Origin: Alphaproteobacteria bacterium
Lineage (GTDB): Bacteria > Pseudomonadota > Alphaproteobacteria > Rs-D84
Reading direction: 5' to 3'
Assembly: GCA_015062525.1 (NCBI GenBank)
Contig: SUUM01000006.1
Span: 1-55,265, forward strand
Length of the DNA stretch: 55,265 nt
Part shown: one piece after another, positions 1 to 6,999 of the stretch
Position numbering within the stretch: the first letter of the stretch is position 1
How the letters are laid out: each line of letters starts with the position of its first letter
Program-made: the position numbers and the translations under genes
The notes under the pieces: model-generated
The model's input: only the letters and a program-made list of their open reading frames with translations
Told to the model about the DNA's origin: nothing
Database searches by the model: none

Positions 1-7
1 GGCAAAT

Positions 8-191
8 ATGACAAAACATCGCATACGATAACACCAGAACAGAATACATAGAATCCCAGGGCTATAAACTAATCCGTATTCCCAATACATATTTGACCCG
101 CACAGGAATAGATGAAGTTGTTCATACATTGCACAGGTGCATACAAGACAATCTGGATGTGCATAATTATTTTGTGCCTCGATATAACTAA
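8..191 (+). pseudogene. DUF559 endonuclease-like gene, internal deletion remnant
   Basis: This is a broken copy of the intact DUF559 gene at 40156-40539. The first codons (MTKH) match the intact gene's start. The sequence then jumps straight to the part coding for IAYDNIRTEYIESQGYK and runs to the normal C-terminus (HNYFVPRYN) with stop at 189-191. The start and the C-terminal part are in different frames, so no full product is possible. The junction falls in CAAAACAT, a short sequence found both at the start codon region and before the IAYD segment of the intact gene, which suggests deletion between short direct repeats. About 200 bp are missing, including most of the conserved domain. Confidence 0.85.
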
Positions 192-356
192 CACCCCCCC
201 CACCCCGGAATTCCAACGCCAATAAATTGTCGGGAATTCCGCCCGCCCCACAAAGTCACCCAAAAAATTCATCTGAATTTTTCGGGGCCCGACGGGGGGG
301 CAGGTAATGGTGCTTAATTTCTAAAAATTAATATCTCTGTTAAACTTTTATTTAGC
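192..356. repeat. Inverted-repeat arm of DUF559 cassette (remnant copy)
   Basis: This stretch is nearly identical to 40545-40704 and, reverse-complemented, to most of 40032-40155. It contains GGAATTCC twice, a 9-bp perfect hairpin (AAAAATTCA/TGAATTTTT, about 263-282) and a G/C-rich block. It ends in TTTATTTAGC, the reverse complement of the GMTAAATAAA end motif. It follows the DUF559 remnant directly. Confidence 0.85.
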
Positions 357-375
357 GCGGTAATCATGGATTCCG

Positions 376-410
376 CCACTAGCCACTAACCACTTACACT
401 AACCACTAAA
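376..410. repeat. Heptameric tandem repeat (CCACTAA-type)
   Basis: Five degenerate units of CCACTAA lie in a row (one is 6 bp). The array sits between the DUF559 repeat arm and the terminator of the next gene. The reverse complement of the same array occurs at 39950-39983, beside the other DUF559 copy. Confidence 0.8.
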
Positions 411-411
411 T

Positions 412-432
412 AAAAATCCCGCCGGTGGCGGG
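412..432 (-). terminator. Intrinsic terminator of the small secreted Cys protein
   Basis: CCCGCC/GGCGGG stem (418-432) with a 3-base loop. Read on the minus strand it is followed by ATTTTTA. It lies just past the stop at 448. Confidence 0.8.
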
Positions 433-447
433 GATGATATTGTTTGT

Positions 448-765
448 TTATCGCAGGCCTTTGGCGCGACAGCATGCGGAGGCCGCAGACTTCCAGTCGG
501 AATATGTTTTTGATGGATTGCGCAAATCGCGCCATGGTTGCCAGCCGTTGCAACGCTTGTTCGTGCCGATGCCCGTACATTTGGCATAGCGACGCAAGGA
601 ACAGGTTTGATTGGAAACCTTGCCCGTATCAGTTGTGCATTTTACAACTACGTTTTGATTTTTTGCGTCGTTTTGTCCCAATTCCTTGGATGATAAAACC
701 TGATATGCGTTGGCGGTGCATACTGTTGCCAGTACAATGATTAAAGATATCATTAATTTTTTCAT
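448..765 (-). CDS. Small secreted cysteine-containing protein
   Basis: The 105-residue product has a clear Sec signal peptide (MKKLMISLIIVLATVCTANA, cleavage after ANA). The mature part is about 85 residues, basic, with six cysteines including a CC pair near the end, so disulphide bonding in the periplasm or outside the cell is likely. No family is recognised. The start is supported by an AGGAA ribosome site eight bases upstream and by a good sigma-70 promoter (789-817). The gene is monocistronic, with its own terminator at 412-432. Its expression and export look real; its function is unknown. Confidence 0.75.
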   Translation of the reverse strand: MKKLMISLIIVLATVCTANAYQVLSSKELGQNDAKNQNVVVKCTTDTGKVSNQTCSLRRYAKCTGIGTNKRCNGWQPWRDLRNPSKTYSDWKSAASACCRAKGLR

Positions 766-788
766 CGTGCATTTCCTTCTTTGATTTT

Positions 789-817
789 ATTATACGAATT
801 TGACGCATAAAAAACAA
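789..817 (-). promoter_or_regulatory. Sigma-70 promoter for the small secreted Cys protein
   Basis: On the minus strand, TTGTTT (812-817), a 17-base spacer, then a perfect TATAAT (789-794). The start codon at 765 lies about 24 bases after the -10 box. Confidence 0.75.
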
Positions 818-832
818 CAGGAATAAATTTGT

Positions 833-854
833 AAAAAAACGCCCCGTGGGGCGT
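833..854 (-). terminator. Intrinsic terminator of tig
   Basis: ACGCCCC/GGGGCGT stem followed, on the minus strand, by a run of seven T. It lies six bases past the trigger factor stop codon. Confidence 0.85.
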
Positions 855-860
855 TTGGGT

Positions 861-2168
861 TTAACGGACAGGTGCCTGTTGGAACAGTTCCTCGGCCTTG
901 ACCTTTTTTTCTTTGGTTTTGACGTGTGTCAACATTGCATCCAGGGCCTTGCGTTCAAACAACATGCCACGCAACATGGCCAAGGCATTCTGGTTCTTGT
1001 TATAGAATTCAAATACCTGTTTTGGGTCTGGATAGCGAGCGGCCTCGGCCCAGATTGCCTGTTGCAGATCTTCACGGGATACATCGACTTTGTTCTGGGT
1101 GCCCCACTCGGCCAAGATTAAGCCCAGTTTAACGCGACGTTCTGCATCTTTGCGTTCCTGTTTTTCGTCCCATTTGTGTTCACATTTTTTGTCATGACAA
1201 TGCGCGTGTGAACGTTCAAATTCGTTTTTCGCCATTTCCAGTTCCTGGGAAACCAATGTTTCTGGCAGGTCTAATTTCACTTTGTCTGCCAAGATGTCCA
1301 GCAATTCATTGCGCATTTCACGCTGGGACGCATCATTGTACTGTTCTGTCAGGATGTTGCGGATATGTTCCTTTAACGCTTCGACCGTTTCCTGGCCAAC
1401 CTGTTTTGCCAATTCGTCATTTAATTCTGGCAAGATATACTTGCGAATTTCGTGAATTTCAACTTCGAATCTTGCGTCCGCGCCCGCCAGGTTTTCCGCA
1501 TGATAATCGGCTGGGAATTTGACGTTAACATCAAATTTGTCGCCGGTTTTATGGCCAATAATTTGGTCTTCAAAACCTGGGATAAATGCCCCGGAACCCA
1601 ATGTCAGATGGTGTTTTTTTGCTTCGCCACCTTCGAATGCCGTGTCGCCAACAAAACCCTTGAAATCAATAACGGCGATGTCACCATTGGCGGCCTTGTA
1701 CTTTGCATCCTGTTTTTCGGCCTGGCTGCGCGATTTACGGATGTTTTCCAGAGCAAGCTCAACCTCTTTCTCGTCCAGGTCTGCTGTCTTTTTTACAACG
1801 GTGAATTTTTCTAAATCAATAGCGGGCAATGTTGGTAAAATATCGAATTCCAACGAATATTCAACGTCTTTGCCAATTTCCCAACCCGCCAGATCTGCGT
1901 GTGGCGCACCGGCCAGACGAATTTTTTTGTCCGCGATGTAGTTATTCAAATCTGTGTTCATTAATTTGTCGATGGCTTCGCCATAGGCGGACGCATTATA
2001 CTTCTGGCGCAGGATATTTAATGGTATCTTGCCCGCGCGAAAGCCCGGCATCTTAGCCTTTTTGCCGTATTCTAGCAGGATTTCATCCGCCGCTGCCTGG
2101 ACCGTGTTCGCCGCGATGGACCCGTTTACAGAATAGTGTAAATCTTTGATTTTCTCTTTTGTGAACAT
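861..2168 (-). CDS. tig: Trigger factor (ribosome-associated chaperone, peptidyl-prolyl isomerase)
   Basis: The 435-residue protein has the normal length and domain order. The N-terminal ribosome-binding domain carries the signature MPGFRAGKIP (about residue 43). A FKBP-type PPIase domain follows (about 150-240, with LGSGAFIPGFEDQIIG), then the C-terminal helical arms. It binds nascent chains at the ribosome exit tunnel. I chose the ATG at 2168 because AGGGG lies eight bases upstream; an in-frame ATG at 2213 would add 15 residues of untypical sequence and would begin upstream of the predicted transcript start. Unusual: around residues 318-335 there is a His/Cys-rich patch (SHAHCHDKKCEHKW) that could bind metal. 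The clpP/clpX/lon genes that often neighbour tig are absent. Confidence 0.97.
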   Translation of the reverse strand: MFTKEKIKDLHYSVNGSIAANTVQAAADEILLEYGKKAKMPGFRAGKIPLNILRQKYNASAYGEAIDKLMNTDLNNYIADKKIRLAGAPHADLAGWEIGKDVEYSLEFDILPTLPAIDLEKFTVVKKTADLDEKEVELALENIRKSRSQAEKQDAKYKAANGDIAVIDFKGFVGDTAFEGGEAKKHHLTLGSGAFIPGFEDQIIGHKTGDKFDVNVKFPADYHAENLAGADARFEVEIHEIRKYILPELNDELAKQVGQETVEALKEHIRNILTEQYNDASQREMRNELLDILADKVKLDLPETLVSQELEMAKNEFERSHAHCHDKKCEHKWDEKQERKDAERRVKLGLILAEWGTQNKVDVSREDLQQAIWAEAARYPDPKQVFEFYNKNQNALAMLRGMLFERKALDAMLTHVKTKEKKVKAEELFQQAPVR

Positions 2169-2204
2169 ATGTTTTCCCCTAATTAATAGTAAAATTGCGG
2201 TGTG

Positions 2205-2232
2205 ATTATACACGGTTTTTAGATGAAAGCAA
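2205..2232 (-). promoter_or_regulatory. Sigma-70 promoter for tig
   Basis: On the minus strand, TTGCTT (2227-2232), a 16-base spacer and TATAAT (2205-2210), about 37 bases before the chosen start codon. Confidence 0.75.
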
Positions 2233-2266
2233 TAATAAAATCCGGTCTGTGTGGGAATTTGTGAGA

Positions 2267-2303
2267 CGTGAGAAATATTTCACGAAACATTTATTGGTAT
2301 AAT
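2267..2303 (+). promoter_or_regulatory. Promoter with overlapping dyad for the DUF2155-led operon
   Basis: A perfect TATAAT lies at 2298-2303. The -35 region is weak and is covered by a gapped inverted repeat, CGTGA (2267-2271) and TCACG (2280-2284). A weak -35 overlapped by a dyad is a common arrangement for activator or repressor binding. The regulator is unknown. Confidence 0.45.
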
Positions 2304-2369
2304 AAAAGTGCATAGGTTGTGTGTTTTAATAAATTGACTTTATGAGGTGTGGGGGGTATCATAGGTGAT

Positions 2370-2717
2370 ATGAGAAAATTTATTGCATTTTTTATGATGT
2401 TTTGTGCTTTGTCTGGTACGGCATCGGCATATGTGGAACGTGAAGTTGCTGTCTTGCGTGTCATGAACAAAGATGCTGGTAAAGTGCACGAAGTTAAGGT
2501 GTTAGTTGGGGATGAAGTACAGTTTGAAAAACTGTTTATAAATGTACGGTCTTGTAAGCAGTCTGACCCGTTTGATGCTGAAAATTTTTGGGGATTTGTG
2601 GAGATTTCTGAGGTTGATAAGGGACGAATTTACAGTAATTGGATGAATCGTAACGAACCTGGGCAGAATCCATTACAGCATGCAGATTATGATGTTTGGC
2701 TGGTGCGTTGCGAATAA
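2370..2717 (+). CDS. DUF2155 domain secreted protein
   Basis: The 115-residue product has a signal peptide (MRKFIAFFMMFCALSGTASA) followed by one DUF2155 domain. The family pattern is clear: a short strand with LRVMNKDAGKVHEVKVLVGDEVQFEKL, then VRSCKQSDP, SNWM and a closing HADYDVWLVRCE. Known relatives are alphaproteobacterial periplasmic proteins of unknown function, often encoded near envelope genes. The ATG at 2370 is chosen because the signal peptide starts there and AGGTGA precedes it; an upstream start at 2349 would spoil the signal. It begins an operon with three further envelope-type genes. The two cysteines may form a disulphide. Confidence 0.85.
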   Translation: MRKFIAFFMMFCALSGTASAYVEREVAVLRVMNKDAGKVHEVKVLVGDEVQFEKLFINVRSCKQSDPFDAENFWGFVEISEVDKGRIYSNWMNRNEPGQNPLQHADYDVWLVRCE

Positions 2718-2729
2718 GGGATTGTAAAA

Positions 2730-3125
2730 ATGAAAAAAATGAAGAATATGATTGGCTATATGCTTGGGAATCCAAATGTTGAACATCACGTTGGGTGCGA
2801 GTGGTGTAAGTCGGATTGTCGTGTTTGGATTTGTCCTACGCGGGGGATTGCGGAAAGGAAGTTGGCCGAGTCACAGTCCAATTATTTAAAACCTGGTGGT
2901 GTGTGGACGACTATTTATCAGGTGTCGGCGAAGGATATTGCTTGTGAAAGGGGTTGTGATGGGCTGTTGTACACAGATATGCCAACCAAGATTGTTGTGG
3001 ATAGGGTTGTTTTTCACAAAGATACCAGACAGATAACAGATGCTGATTTGATTGTTAATGCTCGTAGACAGTATGGTAGATTTGCGCAGCTAATGCTTAG
3101 TTTGAAGGGAGAGAATGAAAAATGA
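2730..3125 (+). CDS. Hypothetical protein with N-terminal cysteine cluster
   Basis: The 131-residue product is not recognised. It has no signal peptide. Near the N-terminus four cysteines are closely spaced (CEWCKSDC...IC, residues about 23-35), and two more sit near the middle (IACERGC). The spacing would suit a zinc or iron-sulphur site, but no known motif matches exactly. AAGGG lies about ten bases upstream of the start. The stop overlaps the next start (ATGA), so it is translationally coupled within the DUF2155-led operon. Confidence 0.6.
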   Translation: MKKMKNMIGYMLGNPNVEHHVGCEWCKSDCRVWICPTRGIAERKLAESQSNYLKPGGVWTTIYQVSAKDIACERGCDGLLYTDMPTKIVVDRVVFHKDTRQITDADLIVNARRQYGRFAQLMLSLKGENEK

Positions 3126-3427
3126 AATTTATCAAAAAATACTTTAAAATTTTTATTGGTGCGGGGGTTTTGGTGCTGGCTTTGGTGGTGTTTTTCTTTG
3201 CCCAGCGCAGCGGGACACTTGAAACGGGGACGTTAAAGGATTGGCGGGCTGCTTCGGTTGAACGACGCGTGTCGGCGGCTCAGATTTTAACAGGTGCAGA
3301 CAAGGATATTGATTTATTGGTGGCATGTGTTGATAAAATGGCAACTTTGCCCGATAGTGGCGAAATGGCAATTCGTGATGCGGCGTCATTATGTCATACG
3401 GGGATTCAATTAAAAGAAAATCTGTAA
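3122..3427 (+). CDS. Small single-pass membrane protein
   Basis: The 101-residue product has a basic N-terminus and one hydrophobic segment (about residues 9-28, FIGAGVLVLALVVFFF), then about 70 soluble residues with two cysteines. This is probably an N-in anchor with a periplasmic tail. No family is recognised. It overlaps the previous gene by four bases and ends one base before the DUF1460 lipoprotein, so the three are co-translated. Confidence 0.6.
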   Translation: MKFIKKYFKIFIGAGVLVLALVVFFFAQRSGTLETGTLKDWRAASVERRVSAAQILTGADKDIDLLVACVDKMATLPDSGEMAIRDAASLCHTGIQLKENL

Positions 3428-3428
3428 A

Positions 3429-4118
3429 ATGTGGTGTGGAATTTTATTGTTGTTTTTTCTGGCCGGGTGTGGCGGTGGTGGTGCCAGCGACCCCGGTCAG
3501 TCTTATTTGGGGGCACGATATGAAGTTTCCCCGCTGGGGGAATGCGCCCTGCCCGATGATGATCCGCTGATACGATTTGATGCGTTTGATTGTACCACAT
3601 TTGTGGAAACGGTGCTGGCAGATGGTTGTGAGTGTCGCTTGACGCAAATTCGATACAAAGATGGCAAAGTTGGATTTTTGACCCGTAATCATTTTATTGA
3701 ATCTGATTGGTTGGCTAACAATTCTGATGTTGTGCGTAATGCTAGTGCGCAATATGCGCCAACAGCCGTCCGACGTGTTGTGATTGACAAGGCGAATTGG
3801 TTCCGTGTCGCGCATGGGTTGGATGTGGATGTTGCGCCCGTTGTGGTGGATTTGGAATATATACCATATAAGTATGTGGCAGATGTAAAAATAGATACGC
3901 CTGTGATAGTGTTGTTTATTACTGACAACCCAAAAATTCGTGATACAATGGGTACCGATTTGGCGGTCGTGCATATGGGGTTGTGGTTACCGAATGATGT
4001 TCTGCGACATGCGTCCAGTGAACAGGGGGCGGTCGTGGATGTTGATATGATGGACTATGTGCGCCAACGAATGAAGAATAAACAGAATCTGGGAATAGCT
4101 GTGGTTGAAATAAAATGA
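3429..4118 (+). CDS. DUF1460 lipoprotein, N-acetylmuramoyl-alanine amidase-like
   Basis: The 229-residue product has a lipoprotein signal with lipobox LAGC (Cys14) followed by a glycine run. The rest matches DUF1460, an NlpC/P60-like fold. The putative catalytic Cys55 is in FDCTTFVETVL, the DGKVGFLTRNHFIESDW block is typical, and the putative catalytic His lies in AVVHMGLW near residue 181. By family knowledge it may cleave peptidoglycan peptides or amides; the exact substrate cannot be read from sequence. It is preceded by two small envelope-type genes and overlaps tsaD by ATGA. Confidence 0.75.
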   Translation: MWCGILLLFFLAGCGGGGASDPGQSYLGARYEVSPLGECALPDDDPLIRFDAFDCTTFVETVLADGCECRLTQIRYKDGKVGFLTRNHFIESDWLANNSDVVRNASAQYAPTAVRRVVIDKANWFRVAHGLDVDVAPVVVDLEYIPYKYVADVKIDTPVIVLFITDNPKIRDTMGTDLAVVHMGLWLPNDVLRHASSEQGAVVDVDMMDYVRQRMKNKQNLGIAVVEIK

Positions 4119-5239
4119 ATAATGATGAAAAACTAATTTGTATGGATATGGGCGGGATGCGCAATGCAACCCATGATGATAATGCGGTGTTGTGTCTGGG
4201 GATTGAATCGTCTTGTGATGAAACGTCGGCGGCGTTGGTGGACAGTAATCGAAATATTTTATCGCATGTTATTTATTCGCAAATTCCAGAACATCAAAAA
4301 TATGGTGGCGTTGTGCCGGAATTGGCAGCGCGGGCGCATATCTTGGCAATTGATGATGTGATAAAGCAAACCTTGGTAAAGGCAGGTAAGACAATTGATG
4401 ACGTTGATGTTGTGGCGGCAACTGCGGGACCGGGTTTGATTGGCGGCGTGTTGGTCGGATGGATGGCGGCAACTGGGCTTGCCCAATCAACAGGCAAACC
4501 ATTGGTTGCGGTTAATCATCTGGAGGGACATGCGTTGGTTCCACGATTGCATGCAACGCGTGCAGATGGTACAGGTGCGGGCATTGATGTTGAGTTTCCT
4601 TATTTGTTAATGCTGGCATCCGGTGGGCATTGTCAGATTTTGTTGGTGCGTGGTGTTGGACAATATGAACTGATTGGGCAGACGTTGGATGACAGCGCGG
4701 GCGAAGCCTATGACAAGGTGGCAAAAATGCTGGGGCTGGGGTATCCAGGTGGGCCGATAGTAGATAAACGCGCCCAAGATGGCAATCCGCGCGCGTTTGA
4801 CTTTCCGCGACCGCTGTGTGATAAGCCGGGGTGTGATTTTTCATTCAGTGGTATTAAAACCGCAGCGCGTACATTTTTGTCGCGTGCCGAAACGCCATTA
4901 ACAGATGAATATATCAATGATTTTTGTGCATCTTTCCAGGCGGCGGTTGTTGATTGTATCGTTAACAGATTGAATAATGCGATGCGTGATTCGCGTGTGC
5001 GCGATGCGGGACCAAAGACCCTGGTGGTGGCGGGTGGTGTTGCAAAAAATAGTGCAATTCGTGCCGCAATGGAAAAACTGGCTAAGAAAAATAATATGGT
5101 GTTTGCCGCGCCACCGATGAATTTATGTACGGATAATGGTGCGATGATTGCGTGGGCAGGAATTGAAAATTATCGTGTGGGGCGTGTTGTTGTTGAACCG
5201 ATTGCGCCACGTCCGCGGTGGCCGTTGACTGAATTGTAA
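4115..5239 (+). CDS. tsaD: tRNA N6-threonylcarbamoyladenosine transferase TsaD
   Basis: TsaD transfers the threonylcarbamoyl group to A37 of ANN-decoding tRNAs, together with TsaB and TsaE. The sequence shows LGIESSCDETSAAL at the start of the ASKHA fold, GGVVPELAARAHI, the metal-binding HxxxH in VNHLEGHAL, ASGGHCQIL, the FSGIKTA block and GGVAKN near the end. At 374 residues it is about 25-30 longer than usual. The surplus is an N-terminal leader before the conserved core, so translation may really begin at one of the internal ATGs (4142-4160). The first ATG overlaps the previous stop, which supports coupling. Confidence 0.96.
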   Translation: MNNDEKLICMDMGGMRNATHDDNAVLCLGIESSCDETSAALVDSNRNILSHVIYSQIPEHQKYGGVVPELAARAHILAIDDVIKQTLVKAGKTIDDVDVVAATAGPGLIGGVLVGWMAATGLAQSTGKPLVAVNHLEGHALVPRLHATRADGTGAGIDVEFPYLLMLASGGHCQILLVRGVGQYELIGQTLDDSAGEAYDKVAKMLGLGYPGGPIVDKRAQDGNPRAFDFPRPLCDKPGCDFSFSGIKTAARTFLSRAETPLTDEYINDFCASFQAAVVDCIVNRLNNAMRDSRVRDAGPKTLVVAGGVAKNSAIRAAMEKLAKKNNMVFAAPPMNLCTDNGAMIAWAGIENYRVGRVVVEPIAPRPRWPLTEL

Positions 5240-5262
5240 TTGTGGGCGATTTGTGATATAAT
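5234..5262 (+). promoter_or_regulatory. Internal promoter placing the start site at the next start codon
   Basis: TTGTAA (5234-5239), a 17-base spacer and TATAAT (5257-5262). The predicted transcript start (5269-5270) coincides with the A of the ATG at 5270, so transcripts from here could be leaderless. The -35 box overlaps the tsaD stop codon. Confidence 0.55.
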
Positions 5263-5269
5263 TACTGCC

Positions 5270-5761
5270 ATGGAAAATTATAAAAAGTCTTATGATGCGG
5301 CGACGCGTAAGTTGTTAAGTCAGGCGGCGGAAATTGACCGGGTCAGTTTGTCGCAGTTTGACGCACAATATACTTTGCATGATATTGTCTATGTGTTGCG
5401 AAATTTGTATGCGGATGAAAAATTCAGACGCAAATTCGTGGGGCAAGCCACGTTTCGTGGTTTTGTGCCGTGGACCAAGGGGTTTTGTGCATTGTCCAGT
5501 ATTTGTATATATGAATTATATGGCGGGGGCGACGTTTGGGAACCGTCGGCGATTAAACTGGGGGCGTGGGAACATGCGCCGGTTGTATATTTGCAGAACA
5601 AATTTACAAATATGCCATTTGATACAACGGGCGATCAATTTGCGCCTTTGGTTGTGCCGTATCATGTGGGAGAGCCGATTAATAAACGTATGCGGGATAT
5701 GAAAACCCCTAATAAGGCTGAATTTATTAAACGTGTTAAACATGAGTTAGACAGGCGGTAA
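5270..5761 (+). CDS. Hypothetical protein with possible Cys-His-Asp peptidase-like core
   Basis: The 163-residue product has no signal peptide. The N-terminal part is helical. The middle reads KGFCALSSICIYELYGG, then EHAPVVYL, then FDTTGDQF. The order of Cys, His and Asp with this spacing resembles papain-like or YunG-type domains, but this is inference from pattern only. The start ATG at 5270 has no ribosome site; a promoter with its -10 box eight bases upstream suggests leaderless translation. A TTG at 5240 is in frame but unlikely. It lies between tsaD and xseA. Confidence 0.6.
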   Translation: MENYKKSYDAATRKLLSQAAEIDRVSLSQFDAQYTLHDIVYVLRNLYADEKFRRKFVGQATFRGFVPWTKGFCALSSICIYELYGGGDVWEPSAIKLGAWEHAPVVYLQNKFTNMPFDTTGDQFAPLVVPYHVGEPINKRMRDMKTPNKAEFIKRVKHELDRR

Positions 5762-5766
5762 ATAGT

Positions 5767-6999
5767 ATGCAAAAACCAGAACCTTTTGTGAATGGTGAAA
5801 TGATTTTTAGTGTGTCGGATGCGTCTGCCCTGTTAAAGGGGGTTGTGGAAACGGCGTTCCCGCGGATTAAAATTCGTGGTGAATTATCGCAGATTACACG
5901 TGCGACATCGGGGCATATGTATATGACGATTAAGGATTCGGGGGCTGCGATTTCTGTGATAATTTGGCGTGGGACACCTGTGCCATTCAAGTTGGAAGAT
6001 GGGTTAGAGGTTATTATTACTGGGCGCTTTACCACATACCCTGCGCGCAGTAATTATCAGATTGTTGCAAGTGAAATTGAAATGGCGGGTGTGGGCGCGA
6101 TACTGAAAATGTTAGAAGAGCGCAAGCGTAAATTGGCGGCAGAAGGCTTGTTTGACGACGCACGAAAAAAGCCCCTGCCCCGATTGCCACAAAGAATTGG
6201 GGTGGTAACCAGTCCAACGGGTGCTGCGTTCCAAGATATTCAAAATCGTTTGCGGGAACGGTTCCCGGTGCATGTGTTGTTGTATCCTGCAACGGTTCAG
6301 GGCGCGACCGCTGCGGCCGAAGTGGCGGCGGGTATTGAATACTTTAATCGCGAAAACAACGTTGATGTTATCATTGTGGCGCGTGGTGGTGGTTCGCTGG
6401 AAGATTTGTTGCCATTTTCCGAAGAAATTGTTGTGCGGGCGGCGGCGGCCAGTCGTATCCCGTTGATTTCAGGTGTGGGGCACGAACCGGACTGGATGTT
6501 AATTGATTTTGCGGCCGATTATCGTGCGCCAACCCCAACCGGCGCGGCCGAGGCCGTTGTGCCAACAAAATTGGCATTAACCCAGGAACTGGATAATATG
6601 TGGGTGCGGTTGTCGGGAAACTTTATGACCCGCCTTGTAAATGCAAAACAACGTATAGAATCGATTAATATTAAAAGTCCCAAGCAACTGGTTATGGAAC
6701 ATGCGCAACGACTGGATGATTTGGGGCGGACGATGAATATTATTGTTAATGCCAAGATTAGTGCCGCCCATCAAAAGATGGAAGTGGTGTCTGCGTTTCC
6801 AAATGTTTTACAAAATCGTATGGCAAGTTTGAATCAGGCGGTGGCGCATCTGGGGCAGATGTTAAATTCGCTGTCTTATAAAAGCGTTTTATCGCGCGGA
6901 TATGCAATTGTGCGCGGTGAAAACAATCAGATTATCAGTCGCGTGGATGGTGGTATGCCAAAATCAATCGAGTTTGCAGATGGTGTTATCCAGATATGA
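5767..6999 (+). CDS. xseA: Exodeoxyribonuclease VII large subunit
   Basis: XseA is the catalytic subunit of ExoVII, which degrades single-stranded DNA with XseB. The 410-residue product begins with an OB-fold (FSVSDASALLKGVVET...IRGELS), followed by the catalytic core with RIGVVTSPTGAAFQDI, the glycine-rich ARGGGSLEDLLPFSEE, SGVGHEPDW and DYRAPTPTGAAEA. A coiled-coil stretch follows and the C-terminus has VLSRGYAIVRG. The length is slightly below the common 440-450, mostly in the coiled coil. xseB is not in this window. The gene overlaps the next by 20 bases. Confidence 0.97.
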   Translation: MQKPEPFVNGEMIFSVSDASALLKGVVETAFPRIKIRGELSQITRATSGHMYMTIKDSGAAISVIIWRGTPVPFKLEDGLEVIITGRFTTYPARSNYQIVASEIEMAGVGAILKMLEERKRKLAAEGLFDDARKKPLPRLPQRIGVVTSPTGAAFQDIQNRLRERFPVHVLLYPATVQGATAAAEVAAGIEYFNRENNVDVIIVARGGGSLEDLLPFSEEIVVRAAAASRIPLISGVGHEPDWMLIDFAADYRAPTPTGAAEAVVPTKLALTQELDNMWVRLSGNFMTRLVNAKQRIESINIKSPKQLVMEHAQRLDDLGRTMNIIVNAKISAAHQKMEVVSAFPNVLQNRMASLNQAVAHLGQMLNSLSYKSVLSRGYAIVRGENNQIISRVDGGMPKSIEFADGVIQI

